NCBI RefSeq assembly: GCF_030441895.1
Contig: NZ_JARJAS010000001.1
DNA length: 64,000 bases
Origin: Enterococcus_D entomosocium
Lineage (GTDB): Bacteria > Bacillota > Bacilli > Lactobacillales > Enterococcaceae
Strand: one strand, 5' to 3'
The position numbers and the translations under genes were made by a program. Position 1 is the stretch's first letter; each line of letters starts with the position of its first letter. Positions 16,668 to 26,037 of this stretch are shown here, piece by piece. Under the pieces are notes generated by a model that was not told the origin of the DNA, did not search any database, and saw only the letters and a program-made list of their open reading frames with translations.

Positions 16668-17084
16668 ATGGGTATATTTAACGGACTAACGATCAACGCG
16701 AGCGGTCTAGCATTGGAACGGTTAAAACTAGATACGATCTCCAGCAATATCGCAAATGTAAATACAAATCAAACACAAACAACCGCGGCTTATCAAAAAA
16801 AGAGTATTCTTTTTTCAGAAAATTTAAAAAATAGTCGTGAAGGAACACCGGCTACATACGGTGTCAAAGTGACGGGGATCGCTGCCGATGAGACGGAAAA
16901 ACTGACCTATGATCCTACCAATCCCGCTGCCAACGCTGAGGGATATGTCGGTCAATCAAATGTGGATATTGCCGATGAAATGGTGGCAATGTTGCAAGCG
17001 GTTCGAACGTACGAAGCCAATGTTTCTGCTTCAGAAATGAATAAAACAATCTTGAAAAAAGCATTAGAAATATCAAAGGGGTAA
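16668..17084 (+). CDS. flgC: flagellar basal-body rod protein FlgC
   Basis: Proximal rod subunit of 138 residues. The N-terminal rod motif is SSNIANVNTNQTQT. The C-terminal motif NVDIADEMVAMLQAVRTYEANVSA is the classic FlgC end (usually YVEEMVNMIxAxRAYEAN). It is placed 21 bases after flgB and 7 before fliE, the standard order. Confidence 0.95.
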   Translation: MGIFNGLTINASGLALERLKLDTISSNIANVNTNQTQTTAAYQKKSILFSENLKNSREGTPATYGVKVTGIAADETEKLTYDPTNPAANAEGYVGQSNVDIADEMVAMLQAVRTYEANVSASEMNKTILKKALEISKG

Positions 17085-17091
17085 CGAGAAA

Positions 17092-17415
17092 ATGGATGGA
17101 CTTTTAACGACAGGATTAACAGACTACCAAAACGTTTTGCGGACACTAGGCACGGGGGCTGCTTCAAACGAGACTAGTGTTGTGGGCACCAAGGAAAACC
17201 AGTTTTCTTCCTACTTGACCAATGCGGTCGATCAGTTGAATCAAAAAACGGCGGTCATGGATCAAGATACTGTCAATTTGATCACCGGCGATGAAAGCGA
17301 TCTAGGCAATGTGATGATTCGCATGACGGAGGCGCAATTGGCGCTACAAACAGCCGTTCAAGTACGAAACAAGTGTTTAGAAGCTTACAATGACGTGAAA
17401 AATATGCAGTTTTAG
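17092..17415 (+). CDS. fliE: flagellar hook-basal body protein FliE
   Basis: Small protein of 107 residues joining the MS ring to the rod. The C-terminal part is typical: MIRMTEAQLALQTAVQVRNK and LEAYNDVKNMQF. The N-terminus is variable, as usual for FliE. The RBS is weak (GGGGTAACGAG), so translation may depend on upstream flgC. Confidence 0.92.
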   Translation: MDGLLTTGLTDYQNVLRTLGTGAASNETSVVGTKENQFSSYLTNAVDQLNQKTAVMDQDTVNLITGDESDLGNVMIRMTEAQLALQTAVQVRNKCLEAYNDVKNMQF

Positions 17416-17439
17416 CAGTGGGTGAGGGAATAAGAATAA

Positions 17440-19065
17440 ATGATGGATAAAGTGAAAGAATGGACAGAACAACTCAAAGACCGTTGGCAAATGCAAAGCT
17501 CTTTAAAGAAAATGATCGTTGTTCTTTCCGTTATCAGCGTTCTCGGAATCACAGCAGCTGTTTATTATTTAAATACGCGAATTGAATACGGTATCTTGTT
17601 TACGGATCTAAGCGATGCCGATGCGGGAACGATCAGCAAGGATTTGGATGAACAGCAGATCGCCTACAAATTAGCCGACAATGGGACGACTATTTTGATC
17701 GATAAGGACCAAGTCGATGAATACCGCATCAATCTTGCCGTGGACAATAAGTTACCAAATACCAGTACAGGCTTTGAATTATTTGATGATGCCAACATGA
17801 TGACAACGGATGAAGACCGCAAAATCATGTATCAGCGGGCAGTAACGGGCGAACTACAGCGAGCAATCGAGTCGATCGATGCGGTCAAATCCGCCAAAGT
17901 TTTACTCGTGATGCCAGAAGAAAGTGTCTTTTCTTCGGAGGAAAGTGCGCCGACGGCCTCTATCGTGTTGTCCTTGAAAAATCAGCAAATCTCAGACGAG
18001 TCCGTGCAAGGGATCGTTACCTTGACTTCCGGCGCAGTGGAAAAGCTGAAGCCTGAAAATGTAAAAGTCGTTGATAGCGCGGGCAATACGTTGACTAGAA
18101 CCGAAGATGAAGCCAGTCAATTAAGTGGCTTAAACAATAAATACATTGCCATCAAAGATTCCTATGAAAAAACGCTAGAAGAAAAAGTAGCGAAGTTGCT
18201 GACACCGATCTATGGTGCAGACAAATTCCAAGTGTCGATCAATTTAGACTTGAATTTTGATTCGATCGAGCGGAAGAAAGTCACTTATGATGACCCAGAG
18301 ATCAAGAGTGAAACAGTGCAGGCTGCTGGTTCGCAAGGGACCGTCCAAGAAGCCCAAACAGGGACTGTGGATGACAATGTCTCCAATGTGACCGGCACGG
18401 ACGGAGAGGGGAACAATTCCTACAGTCGCTCCGTTGAAAATGAATTGGATACCGAGACCACTACGACCATTACGGCTCCTGGCATGATCGAACGAATGAC
18501 CAGCTCAATCGTGATCAATGCGAACCTTTCGCAAGCGGATCAAGCAGAATTGCAGCAGTTGATTGCTAGCGCCGTCGGCTATGACAATGATCGTGGCGAT
18601 CAAATTGCGATCCAAGGGTTTGACTTTGCCCAAGCAGAGGTTGATCCAGCCACTGATCCTCAAGGGAATGAACAGATTGCAGCTGCCAAAGGTTATGTCA
18701 AGTATGCCATCATCGGCGGTATCGTGTTGACCTTGTTCTTGGTGATCTTAATGATCGTTGGCGTGATCCGACGCCGACGCAAAGAAGACGAGTTGGAAGT
18801 GGATGTGACGGATGAAACGGTCACTTTTGCACAACCATCCGCTGCTAGCATCGGAGCGAGTAACCCGGTTGCACAAGAAGTCGTTTTTGGCGGTGTCGGT
18901 AACCGGTCTGCTGAAACGAAACCAGCGGTGCCAGAAGCATCCACACAAGAAGCCACAGCAGAACATACAGGAGAACCAACATTGGATCAAACGGCTAGAA
19001 ATTATGCCGAAAGCAATCCTGAAGTAGCGGCGGAATTGATCAAAGCTTGGATGAAAGAAAAATAA
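17440..19065 (+). CDS. fliF: flagellar MS-ring protein FliF
   Basis: Membrane ring scaffold of 541 residues. TM1 is at about 27-47, followed by YscJ/FliF ring-building domains (GILFTDLSDADAGTIS, VSINLDLNF), an acidic low-complexity linker (about 285-330), TM2 at about 413-437 followed by RRRRK, and a short FliG-binding C-terminus (DQTARNYAESNPEVAAELIKAWM). Length and layout are normal. Confidence 0.96.
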   Translation: MMDKVKEWTEQLKDRWQMQSSLKKMIVVLSVISVLGITAAVYYLNTRIEYGILFTDLSDADAGTISKDLDEQQIAYKLADNGTTILIDKDQVDEYRINLAVDNKLPNTSTGFELFDDANMMTTDEDRKIMYQRAVTGELQRAIESIDAVKSAKVLLVMPEESVFSSEESAPTASIVLSLKNQQISDESVQGIVTLTSGAVEKLKPENVKVVDSAGNTLTRTEDEASQLSGLNNKYIAIKDSYEKTLEEKVAKLLTPIYGADKFQVSINLDLNFDSIERKKVTYDDPEIKSETVQAAGSQGTVQEAQTGTVDDNVSNVTGTDGEGNNSYSRSVENELDTETTTTITAPGMIERMTSSIVINANLSQADQAELQQLIASAVGYDNDRGDQIAIQGFDFAQAEVDPATDPQGNEQIAAAKGYVKYAIIGGIVLTLFLVILMIVGVIRRRRKEDELEVDVTDETVTFAQPSAASIGASNPVAQEVVFGGVGNRSAETKPAVPEASTQEATAEHTGEPTLDQTARNYAESNPEVAAELIKAWMKEK

Positions 19066-19075
19066 GGGGGCAGCC

Positions 19076-20080
19076 ATGGATACAATAGACGGGGTAAAAA
19101 AAGCAGCGATTCTTCTGATTTCTCTAGGATCAGATACCTCTGCAAAGATCATGAAGCTGCTGCCAGAATCATTTATACAAAAAGTGAGCTATGAGATCGC
19201 CAACATAGACTTTGTCAGTCCCGAAGAGCGGGATCAAGTGTTGGAGGAATTTTCTCATACCGCAACGGCCCGCAAATATGTCTTAGACGGCGGGATCGAT
19301 TATGCCAAAAATTTGCTGAACCAAGCATTAGGCCCTCAAAAAGCCAAAGAAGTCATTGACGTATTGACTCAGATTCAGCTGCGGGAACGGCCCTTTAATA
19401 TCGCTCGCAAAGCCGATGTTCAACAGTTGACCAATCTGTTGATCGGCGAACATCCACAAACGGTAGCGTTGATTTTGTGCTACATGCAGCCGGACAAAGC
19501 GGCCAGCGTCTTGTCACAGTTTCCCGATCATTTGCAAGTGGAGATCGCTGAACGGATCGGGACGATCTCCAGTACGTCGCCTTTGGTGATCGAACGGATT
19601 GAAAAAGTGATCGAGAACAAATTCTCGAATTACATTGAGAACGATACGGAAAATGTCGGTGGTGTGCATACACTGGTAGAAATCTTGAACTCAGTCAGCC
19701 GCAGTACTGAAAAGAACATTTTGAACGACTTGGAAAAGCGGCAACCGGAACTATCCAACGAAGTGAAATCAAGCTTGTTTACTTTCGAGGATATCGTGAC
19801 CCTCGATCGCTTGGATGTTCAAAAAGTCTTGCGAGATGTTAAAAACGATGTCTTAGTCTTAGCGCTTAAAGGCACGACCGACGACATCAAGAACTTTATT
19901 TTCTCCAACCTCTCATCACGGGCGGTGGAAAATCTGCAAGAAGAAATTCAATTTATGGGTCCTACCCGCTTGTCTGCTGTAGAAGAAGCCCAACAAAGTG
20001 TGGTGGCTGTGATTCGACGGCTAGATGAAACCGGTGAGATCTACATCGGAAGGGGCGACCAAGATGCAGTGGTCAAATAG
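19076..20080 (+). CDS. fliG: flagellar motor switch protein FliG
   Basis: C-ring protein of 334 residues that meets MotA for torque. The N-terminal FliF-binding domain starts GVKKAAILLISLGSDTSAKI; the middle domain contains EHPQTVALILCYMQPDKAA (family EHPQTIALIL). The C-terminal torque helix carries charged residues in FTFEDIVTLDRLDVQKVLRD. It ends 17 bases inside fliH. Confidence 0.97.
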   Translation: MDTIDGVKKAAILLISLGSDTSAKIMKLLPESFIQKVSYEIANIDFVSPEERDQVLEEFSHTATARKYVLDGGIDYAKNLLNQALGPQKAKEVIDVLTQIQLRERPFNIARKADVQQLTNLLIGEHPQTVALILCYMQPDKAASVLSQFPDHLQVEIAERIGTISSTSPLVIERIEKVIENKFSNYIENDTENVGGVHTLVEILNSVSRSTEKNILNDLEKRQPELSNEVKSSLFTFEDIVTLDRLDVQKVLRDVKNDVLVLALKGTTDDIKNFIFSNLSSRAVENLQEEIQFMGPTRLSAVEEAQQSVVAVIRRLDETGEIYIGRGDQDAVVK

Positions 20081-20822
20081 CAGTTTATTGAAGCAGCAGG
20101 CGGTCAAAACGACTGAAGCTGCTCGCAGTATTTTGACGGATACGACCATCAAAGCGCCGATTGAGAAACCGAGCTTAGACCCAGAACTGCAAGCGGCTAG
20201 ACGTGCACGCCAATTGGAGCAGGAACGGCATCTGCAGCAAATGGAAGCCTTGAAACAGCAAATCTTGACCGATGCACAAGCGCAAGCGACGCAAATTCTA
20301 GCAGAAGCGAGAACGGAAGGCTTTCAAGCAGGACAAGCAGACGGCTTTCAACAAGGCTATCAAGAAGGACTCAATGCCAGCAAAGAAGCCGCGCAAGCAT
20401 TGATGACACAAGCCCAAGCCAATGTCGCTGAAGCCGTTTCTGAAATCAACACCTTTCGCTCAGAGAAAAAGCAAGAAATGATCGCTTACGGCACGGCAAT
20501 CGCCGAAGCCTTGATAAATCAACGTTTTACAGACGAGCAAGCAGGCTTCCTGCCTTTTGTGGAGTCTGTGCTATGGCAATTTGAACAACCCGATCAATTT
20601 GTGACTATTCGCAGCCAAGAGCAGCATCTTGCAGGGTTGCGAGAATTGTTGGAAACCAAAAAACAGACGATCAGCGGGTTTCGCTATTTACTCATGGCAG
20701 ATGACGGCTTGGCGGAACACGATTTTTGTATCGAATCTGAAAATGCCTTGGTGGTTTTTGAACTGAGGGAAGAAATCGCTCGCTTTTTGAGCCAATTTTT
20801 AGAAAGCAGTGTGAAGGAATGA
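20064..20822 (+). CDS. fliH: flagellar export ATPase regulator FliH
   Basis: Cytoplasmic stator/regulator of the FliI ATPase, about 252 residues. A long Gln/Ala/Glu-rich coiled coil (about 45-150) includes the Gly repeats AGQADGFQQGYQEG characteristic of FliH/YscL. The ATG at 20064 is chosen because GGAAGGGGC lies just upstream; an in-frame ATG at 20025 lies deeper in fliG. fliI begins at its stop (ATGA overlap). Confidence 0.9.
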   Translation: MQWSNSSLLKQQAVKTTEAARSILTDTTIKAPIEKPSLDPELQAARRARQLEQERHLQQMEALKQQILTDAQAQATQILAEARTEGFQAGQADGFQQGYQEGLNASKEAAQALMTQAQANVAEAVSEINTFRSEKKQEMIAYGTAIAEALINQRFTDEQAGFLPFVESVLWQFEQPDQFVTIRSQEQHLAGLRELLETKKQTISGFRYLLMADDGLAEHDFCIESENALVVFELREEIARFLSQFLESSVKE

Positions 20823-22171
20823 CGTTTGAATTACCGATCACAGCGCTGCGCAAAACAGCGCAAGCACAGCCGTTCTTTACCACTTACGGCAAAGTCAGCG
20901 AAGTCGTAGGTCTGCTGATCAAAGTCGAAGGGTTGTCGGTTTTCATAGGAGAAATCTGTGAAGTCGCACTGCAAAACAAGACACATACAGCTTTAGCCGA
21001 AGTCGTGGGCTTTGTGAAAAAAACCGTGCTCCTGATGCCCCTTGATCAGCTAGAAGGCATCGGACCGGGCTGTTTAGTGCGGCCAACTGGCAAATCGTTG
21101 ACGGTAAAAATCGATGATACGCTGCTAGGGCACACCTTAGATGGACTAGGGCGACCGTTAGATATGGCGCTGGATCTGGAAACTGCGTCAGAATATCCAG
21201 TTAGTCAAGATTCTCCTGACCCCTTTCGTCGTCAAAAAATCGCTGAGATCATGCCGACAGGTGTCCGGGCGATCGATGGTCTTTTGACCGTCGGCCTTGG
21301 CCAACGGATCGGCATTTTTGCTGGCAGCGGGGTCGGTAAGAGTACCTTATTGGGGATGCTGGCTCGTTATTGCGAAGCAGATGTCATCGTGATCGGCTTG
21401 ATCGGCGAGCGAGGACGAGAAGTCAAAGAATTTATTGAAAATGATCTAGGCCCAGAAGGCTACCGCAAGTCGGTCGTTGTCTGTGCTACCTCCGATATGC
21501 CACCTCTTGTACGACTAAAAGGGGCTCATGTGGCAACGGCGATCGCTGAGTATTACCGCGATCAAGGCAAGAAAGTCGTATTGATGATGGATTCGGTGAC
21601 CCGTTTTGCGATGGCGCAGCGGGAGATCGGTTTATCAACAGGTGAACCACCGACGACCAAAGGCTATACCCCTTCTGTGTTTACAGCTTTACCGAAGTTG
21701 TTAGAGCGCAGTGGGATGTCTGACAAAGGCTCGATCACTGCCTTTTATACCGTCTTGGTAGAAGGTGATGACATGAATGAACCGATCGCTGATGCGGTGC
21801 GGGGGATTCTTGACGGTCATATTCTGTTGTCACGGAAAATCGCCGCTCAAAATCATTATCCTGCCATCGATATTCAAAACAGCCTCAGCCGTTTGATGAA
21901 GACCCTCGTTTCTGAGGAACAGCATGAACATGCGGGGGAACTAAAAGAAAACATGGCCGTTTATGCAGAGGCCAAGGATTTGATCGATATCGGTGCTTAC
22001 AAAAGCGGCAGTAATGCGTTGACCGACCAAGCGATCGCGTTGCATCACCCCATCCTACGGTTTTTACAGCAAAAAGTGGATGAGCGGATCCCATTTGAAC
22101 AAACGATTTTTGAATTGGCGCATTTGTTCAGTGAAGAAGCGCTGATCGAGCGCCAGCGTTCGACCATGTAA
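20819..22171 (+). CDS. fliI: flagellum-specific export ATPase FliI
   Basis: Hexameric ATPase energising flagellar type III export, 450 residues. It shows Walker A GIFAGSGVGKSTLLGML at about 165-181, EFIENDLGPEG, Walker B KKVVLMMDSVTRFAMAQRE and the typical GEPPTTKGYTPSVF. Close to F1-beta but in flagellar context. Starts in a 4-base overlap with fliH. Confidence 0.97.
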   Translation: MTFELPITALRKTAQAQPFFTTYGKVSEVVGLLIKVEGLSVFIGEICEVALQNKTHTALAEVVGFVKKTVLLMPLDQLEGIGPGCLVRPTGKSLTVKIDDTLLGHTLDGLGRPLDMALDLETASEYPVSQDSPDPFRRQKIAEIMPTGVRAIDGLLTVGLGQRIGIFAGSGVGKSTLLGMLARYCEADVIVIGLIGERGREVKEFIENDLGPEGYRKSVVVCATSDMPPLVRLKGAHVATAIAEYYRDQGKKVVLMMDSVTRFAMAQREIGLSTGEPPTTKGYTPSVFTALPKLLERSGMSDKGSITAFYTVLVEGDDMNEPIADAVRGILDGHILLSRKIAAQNHYPAIDIQNSLSRLMKTLVSEEQHEHAGELKENMAVYAEAKDLIDIGAYKSGSNALTDQAIALHHPILRFLQQKVDERIPFEQTIFELAHLFSEEALIERQRSTM

Positions 22172-22193
22172 AACAGATCATAAAGGAGCAACC

Positions 22194-22613
22194 ATGCAAG
22201 CATTTCACTTTTCCTTAGAAAAAGTATTGGATCACCGAAAAACCATTGAGCAAGAAGCCAAACGAGCGTACGCCCAAAAACAGCAATTGTTGATTCAGCA
22301 AGAACAGCACCTGAACACGCTGGCACAGGAAAAAGCCCAGCTTTTTGATGTCAATGAAATGACCATTGGGCGGATGCAAGTGCAGCAACGCTATTTGCTT
22401 GCTTTGAATGCCACCATCGATGAGGTTCAGAACAAAATGTTTCACGTGAAGCAAGAATTGGCAGAGTCTTTATCGGTAGTGGTAGAAGCGCAGCAGGAAC
22501 GCAAGATCGTGGAAAAACTGCGAGAAAAACAATTTGCTGAATACACCTATGAACAGCAATTGGAAGAGCAAAAACAATTGGATGAGTTCGGCAATCGCGC
22601 CTTATTTTCTTAA
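22194..22613 (+). CDS. fliJ: flagellar export chaperone FliJ
   Basis: Coiled-coil protein of 139 residues, almost all charged heptads (about 5-130). It begins FHFSLEKVLDHRK, the FliJ signature, and ends in a basic/acidic helix. FliJ sits in the FliI hexamer and escorts export cargo. Position between fliI and fliK is standard. Confidence 0.88.
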   Translation: MQAFHFSLEKVLDHRKTIEQEAKRAYAQKQQLLIQQEQHLNTLAQEKAQLFDVNEMTIGRMQVQQRYLLALNATIDEVQNKMFHVKQELAESLSVVVEAQQERKIVEKLREKQFAEYTYEQQLEEQKQLDEFGNRALFS

Positions 22614-22677
22614 AGAACTAATGTTTTAGTGATGAGATGACCTTGGTTTTAAAGCATCAGCTGAGAGGAGGTGAACA

Positions 22678-24015
22678 ATGAAAGAGATCACAACAAGTGC
22701 CGCAACCGCTGTACCTGTCGGTAGCAAATCAAAAAAGATGGAGGCGTCACCAGAGGTCTTCAGTTTGATGATGCGACAGCTGACAGTTCAAGCAGGCAGC
22801 AACCTGCCAGCCCCTATCGAAACATCAGGGATGACGGAGCAAATCGCCGCCGCACCAGAAATGGGTACGGCCAGCAGTATGGAACATCTGCCGCAGGAGT
22901 CAGAAATCACTTCAGCAGCTGAACAATCTGCAACGACGCAAGCGCCAGAAATGAGCCAGATCAGCCAGACACCTTTTGCAGGCTTGGTTCAGGAAGCGGC
23001 ACAGGCATCAATGGTAACGACGGAGCAGAACCAAACAAGCGCCACAGCAGCTTTAGCACCAATAGACGTAGCCACCACAGTCATCGACCCCTCCGAGTCT
23101 ACGCTTGAAGGTCTGGATTTGATGACAAATGACAGAAGTGAAGCCGCAGCACCAACGCTTGAAACGCCTTTGCCAGAAGACTTAGTAGGCGAAGAGCAGT
23201 CCACGGCAAAAGGGATCGCGACTTTCAAGGAAATCGATTCAGTAACAAAAGCCGCGATTGCGCAGACGACAGAAGCACAGCTGAAACAGTCCACCGAAGG
23301 GACCGCTCAATTGGGCCAAACGGGACCATTGGATCAAGTGTCGCCAGTGACCCACCAAGCGACGGATACGACTAGCACCTTGCAAAGCACGAAGGAAACA
23401 GTCGCCAAAAATACGGAAGCTGTTTCTGCACAAGCCATTGCTTTTTCGGCAGTAACCGACAATGAAATGGCGACACCAGCACTGCAACTGCTTGATGTTT
23501 CTCCCCTTTTGAGCAAGCAAGGACTAGCGCCAACAAAAGCGAGTATGGAGCAAGCGGCTCTGCCCTTAGCAAAAGCGACTGCCCAACTCGTCCAAACGAG
23601 CAGCACGTCAAGCGAGAAAAAAATCACGTTGCAATTCGTTCCCGAGAAATTAGGCACGATCCAGCTTTCTCTAGAAACGAATGCCCAAGGCAGCCGCTTA
23701 GAACTGACCGTTCAGCAGCCGCAAGCCAAAGAATTATTGCTGTCCATCAAGCATGAGCTAGAGCAAGTTTTGCAAAAGCAAGAGCAGCCGATCCTAGCAA
23801 TCAAAGAACCTACGTTAGCTTCTGTCCAGCAGGCTGGTCCGCTGTCAAATCAATCCTTTGCCGGCAGTATGATGGCAAGTGACAGTCAGTTAAACCAACA
23901 GCGTTTTTTACAGGCTCAAAAAGGACAAAGCAAAAAGCCATTTCATCAAAGCAATACGGTTGAAGAAGAGCAGCAATTAGCACCGATCGATCATGCGATC
24001 AGTATTTTAGTGTAA
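22678..24015 (+). CDS. fliK: flagellar hook-length control protein FliK
   Basis: Secreted molecular ruler of 445 residues. The first ~310 residues are low complexity (Ala, Thr, Gln, Glu), as in most FliK. The conserved C-terminal FliK domain lies at about 320-395, with LQFVPEKLGTIQLSLE and KELLLSIKHELEQVLQ, which switches FlhB specificity. RBS GAGGAGGTG precedes the ATG. Confidence 0.9.
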   Translation: MKEITTSAATAVPVGSKSKKMEASPEVFSLMMRQLTVQAGSNLPAPIETSGMTEQIAAAPEMGTASSMEHLPQESEITSAAEQSATTQAPEMSQISQTPFAGLVQEAAQASMVTTEQNQTSATAALAPIDVATTVIDPSESTLEGLDLMTNDRSEAAAPTLETPLPEDLVGEEQSTAKGIATFKEIDSVTKAAIAQTTEAQLKQSTEGTAQLGQTGPLDQVSPVTHQATDTTSTLQSTKETVAKNTEAVSAQAIAFSAVTDNEMATPALQLLDVSPLLSKQGLAPTKASMEQAALPLAKATAQLVQTSSTSSEKKITLQFVPEKLGTIQLSLETNAQGSRLELTVQQPQAKELLLSIKHELEQVLQKQEQPILAIKEPTLASVQQAGPLSNQSFAGSMMASDSQLNQQRFLQAQKGQSKKPFHQSNTVEEEQQLAPIDHAISILV

Positions 24016-24027
24016 AGGAGGAGACCT

Positions 24028-24459
24028 ATGGCAGATGAAATTACAGCAGCTGCGGCCGGTATTGCCAATACATCGGCATTAACGCAAACAAAAAAATCTT
24101 CAGATATCTCCATGGATGATTTTTTGAAGATCTTAGCAGCATCTATGAGCAACCCATCGATGGGAGGCAGCGATTCTTCTGGTGGTGGTAGCACCGACTA
24201 TATCTCGCAACTGGTTCAATTTACGACCTTAGAGAGCTTGAATGAATTGAGCGAAACGTTGACGACCTCGGTGATTTTACAGCAACAGCAGCAAGCTTTT
24301 AGCTTGATCAATAAACAAGTCACTCTGATGGACGGCACAGAAACATTGTCAGGAACCATCGAAAAGGTCCGCTTTGCCAATGGCTACGCCACGATCGTCG
24401 TAAATGGCAAAGAATACAGTATGAGTGCGATCCAAGAGATTGGCGGCGAAGCAAAATGA
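24028..24459 (+). CDS. flgD: flagellar hook cap/assembly protein FlgD
   Basis: Short FlgD of 143 residues, a length usual for Bacillus-type FlgD. The N-terminal scaffold motif MDDFLKILAASMSNPS is followed by a Gly/Ser stretch (MGGSDSSGGGSTDY, about 49-62) and then YISQLVQFTTLESLNEL, the conserved cap helix. The usual Asp-Pro after Asn is altered and the Gly/Ser insert is unusual. The stop overlaps the next start (ATGA). Confidence 0.9.
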   Translation: MADEITAAAAGIANTSALTQTKKSSDISMDDFLKILAASMSNPSMGGSDSSGGGSTDYISQLVQFTTLESLNELSETLTTSVILQQQQQAFSLINKQVTLMDGTETLSGTIEKVRFANGYATIVVNGKEYSMSAIQEIGGEAK

Positions 24460-24818
24460 GTTTGACGATTCAACAGGGGCTGCAAAAAGTTGCCGGGGAG
24501 CCTTATCAAAATCCCCGCAAAGCCGTGGACAAACAAGCCTTCTCTTCAATGCTTGAACAAAAACAAAACGACATCAAAGTCTCGCACCATGCGCAAAAGC
24601 GTTTGACCGCAAGGGAATTGACCTTACAAGACGATGATTACCAATCCCTTTCAACGGCGCTTAGCGAGCTAGCGGAAAAAGGCAGCAAAGAATCACTGCT
24701 TGTTTACAAAGATATGGGCTTGATCGCCGATGTCCATTCACGAACCATCATTACGGCGATGGGGATGAATGAGCTTCACACCGTCACCAATATTGACAGC
24801 GCCACATTTATCAAATAG
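24456..24818 (+). CDS. flagellar operon protein of the TIGR02530 type
   Basis: Protein of 120 residues, found in many Firmicute flagellar operons between flgD and flgE. It shows the family hallmark (KVSHHAQKRLTARELTL, ALSELAEKGSKESLLVYKD, RTIITAM). The function is not established; placement suggests a role in hook assembly. It overlaps flgD by four bases, so it is translationally coupled. Confidence 0.8.
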   Translation: MSLTIQQGLQKVAGEPYQNPRKAVDKQAFSSMLEQKQNDIKVSHHAQKRLTARELTLQDDDYQSLSTALSELAEKGSKESLLVYKDMGLIADVHSRTIITAMGMNELHTVTNIDSATFIK

Positions 24819-24896
24819 CAGCTGGACTGAAAAGGGGCTGCAAGTATTTTCTGAATGACAGAGGAAAATACGTCAACCATAAGGAGGAAAATAAGC

Positions 24897-25793
24897 ATGT
24901 TACGATCATTATATTCAGGTGTCAGTGGAATGAAAAATCTTCAAACGAAAATGGACGTGGTTTCAAATAATATCGCCAACGTCAATACGGTTGGGTTCAA
25001 ATCAAGTCGAGTCCTTTTCCAAGACATGATGAGCCAAACGATGTCTAACGCAACTGCACCAGGCAACGGCTTAGGCGGGATCAATGCAACGCAGATCGGT
25101 TTAGGGGTTCAGACGGGCTCCATCGATACCATCAATACAGTCGGTGCCCCGCAATCGACTGGCCGCAGCATGGATTTTTATATCAGCGGACAAGGCTACT
25201 TTATGGTACAAGGACCAGGAGCAAATGGCGAAACCTATTACACACGAGATGGCGCATTTGTTCGCGACAGCAACGGAACCTTGACCAATAGTGATGGGAT
25301 GCAAGTCTTAGGTCGTTCAGTCAATGGCGGTCAACCAGTTGTCTATGATGACAACTTTGATGAAAACACGGCATTGAGCGGACAAGGTGCGGTATCTCCC
25401 TTGTCGATCCCAAGCACACTGACCGTCAATGGGGAAACCTTGACCTATAACTCCATGGCAATCGATGCCAATGGCTTAGTGTTGGCAAAATACGGCAATC
25501 AAACCTTTGTGATGGGAAAAGTCGGTGTCGCAACCTTCAATAACCCAGAAGGCTTAGAAAAAGTCGGCGGCAACAACTATATCCAAACCAGCAACTCAGG
25601 AAATGCGATCGTTGCAGGCCCCGGCAATAATGGAGCGGGAACGCTGCAAGCAGGTGCCTTGGAAATGTCGAATGTCGATCTTTCGACAGAATTTACCGAA
25701 ATGATCATTGCGAGCCGTGCCTATCAAGCAAATTCAAGAAGTATTACGACTTCTGATGAAATGCTGCAAGAATTATTGAATCTAAAACGTTAA
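24897..25793 (+). CDS. flgE: flagellar hook protein FlgE
   Basis: Hook subunit of about 298 residues, short like the B. subtilis hook protein. The N-terminal signature is VSNNIANVNTVGFKSSRVLF and the C-terminal one is MSNVDLSTEFTEMIIASRAYQANSR, typical for FlgE/FlgG. Identity as hook rather than distal rod follows from position after flgD and the separate flgF/flgG pair at 32.6-34.1 kb. The start is ATG at 24897 with AAGGAGG; a start at 24855 lies before the RBS and is rejected. Confidence 0.93.
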   Translation: MLRSLYSGVSGMKNLQTKMDVVSNNIANVNTVGFKSSRVLFQDMMSQTMSNATAPGNGLGGINATQIGLGVQTGSIDTINTVGAPQSTGRSMDFYISGQGYFMVQGPGANGETYYTRDGAFVRDSNGTLTNSDGMQVLGRSVNGGQPVVYDDNFDENTALSGQGAVSPLSIPSTLTVNGETLTYNSMAIDANGLVLAKYGNQTFVMGKVGVATFNNPEGLEKVGGNNYIQTSNSGNAIVAGPGNNGAGTLQAGALEMSNVDLSTEFTEMIIASRAYQANSRSITTSDEMLQELLNLKR

Positions 25794-25828
25794 GAACGTG
25801 ACGCTTCATCATTGAGAGGAGTTTGACC

Positions 25829-26026
25829 ATGATTCTAGTGACCGCATTGAATGGCAAGCCATTCTATTTAAATCCAACATTGATTTATCGGATCGAAGAA
25901 ATGCCGGATACATTGATCACACTGATAGACGGCAAAACCTTAGTGGTGACGGAAGCTGCGCAAGAAGTTGCGCAGCGGGTGATCGAGTATCATACGGTGA
26001 TCCATTCGAACCAAGTGAAAACGTAA
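25829..26026 (+). CDS. flbD: FlbD/SwrD-family flagellar protein
   Basis: Small protein of 65 residues: MILVTALNGKPFYLNPTLI, then EEMPDTLITLIDGKTLVV. This is the FlbD family (Pfam PF06289); the B. subtilis member SwrD raises motor power by helping stator function. ATG at 25829 has GAGAGGAG at a normal distance. Placed between flgE and fliL as in Bacillus. Confidence 0.9.
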   Translation: MILVTALNGKPFYLNPTLIYRIEEMPDTLITLIDGKTLVVTEAAQEVAQRVIEYHTVIHSNQVKT

Positions 26027-26037
26027 GGGTGGGAAAG

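Noticed and set aside
23239..23657. Long antisense frames over fliK
   Set aside because: They mirror the low-complexity codons of fliK and have no RBS or known domain.
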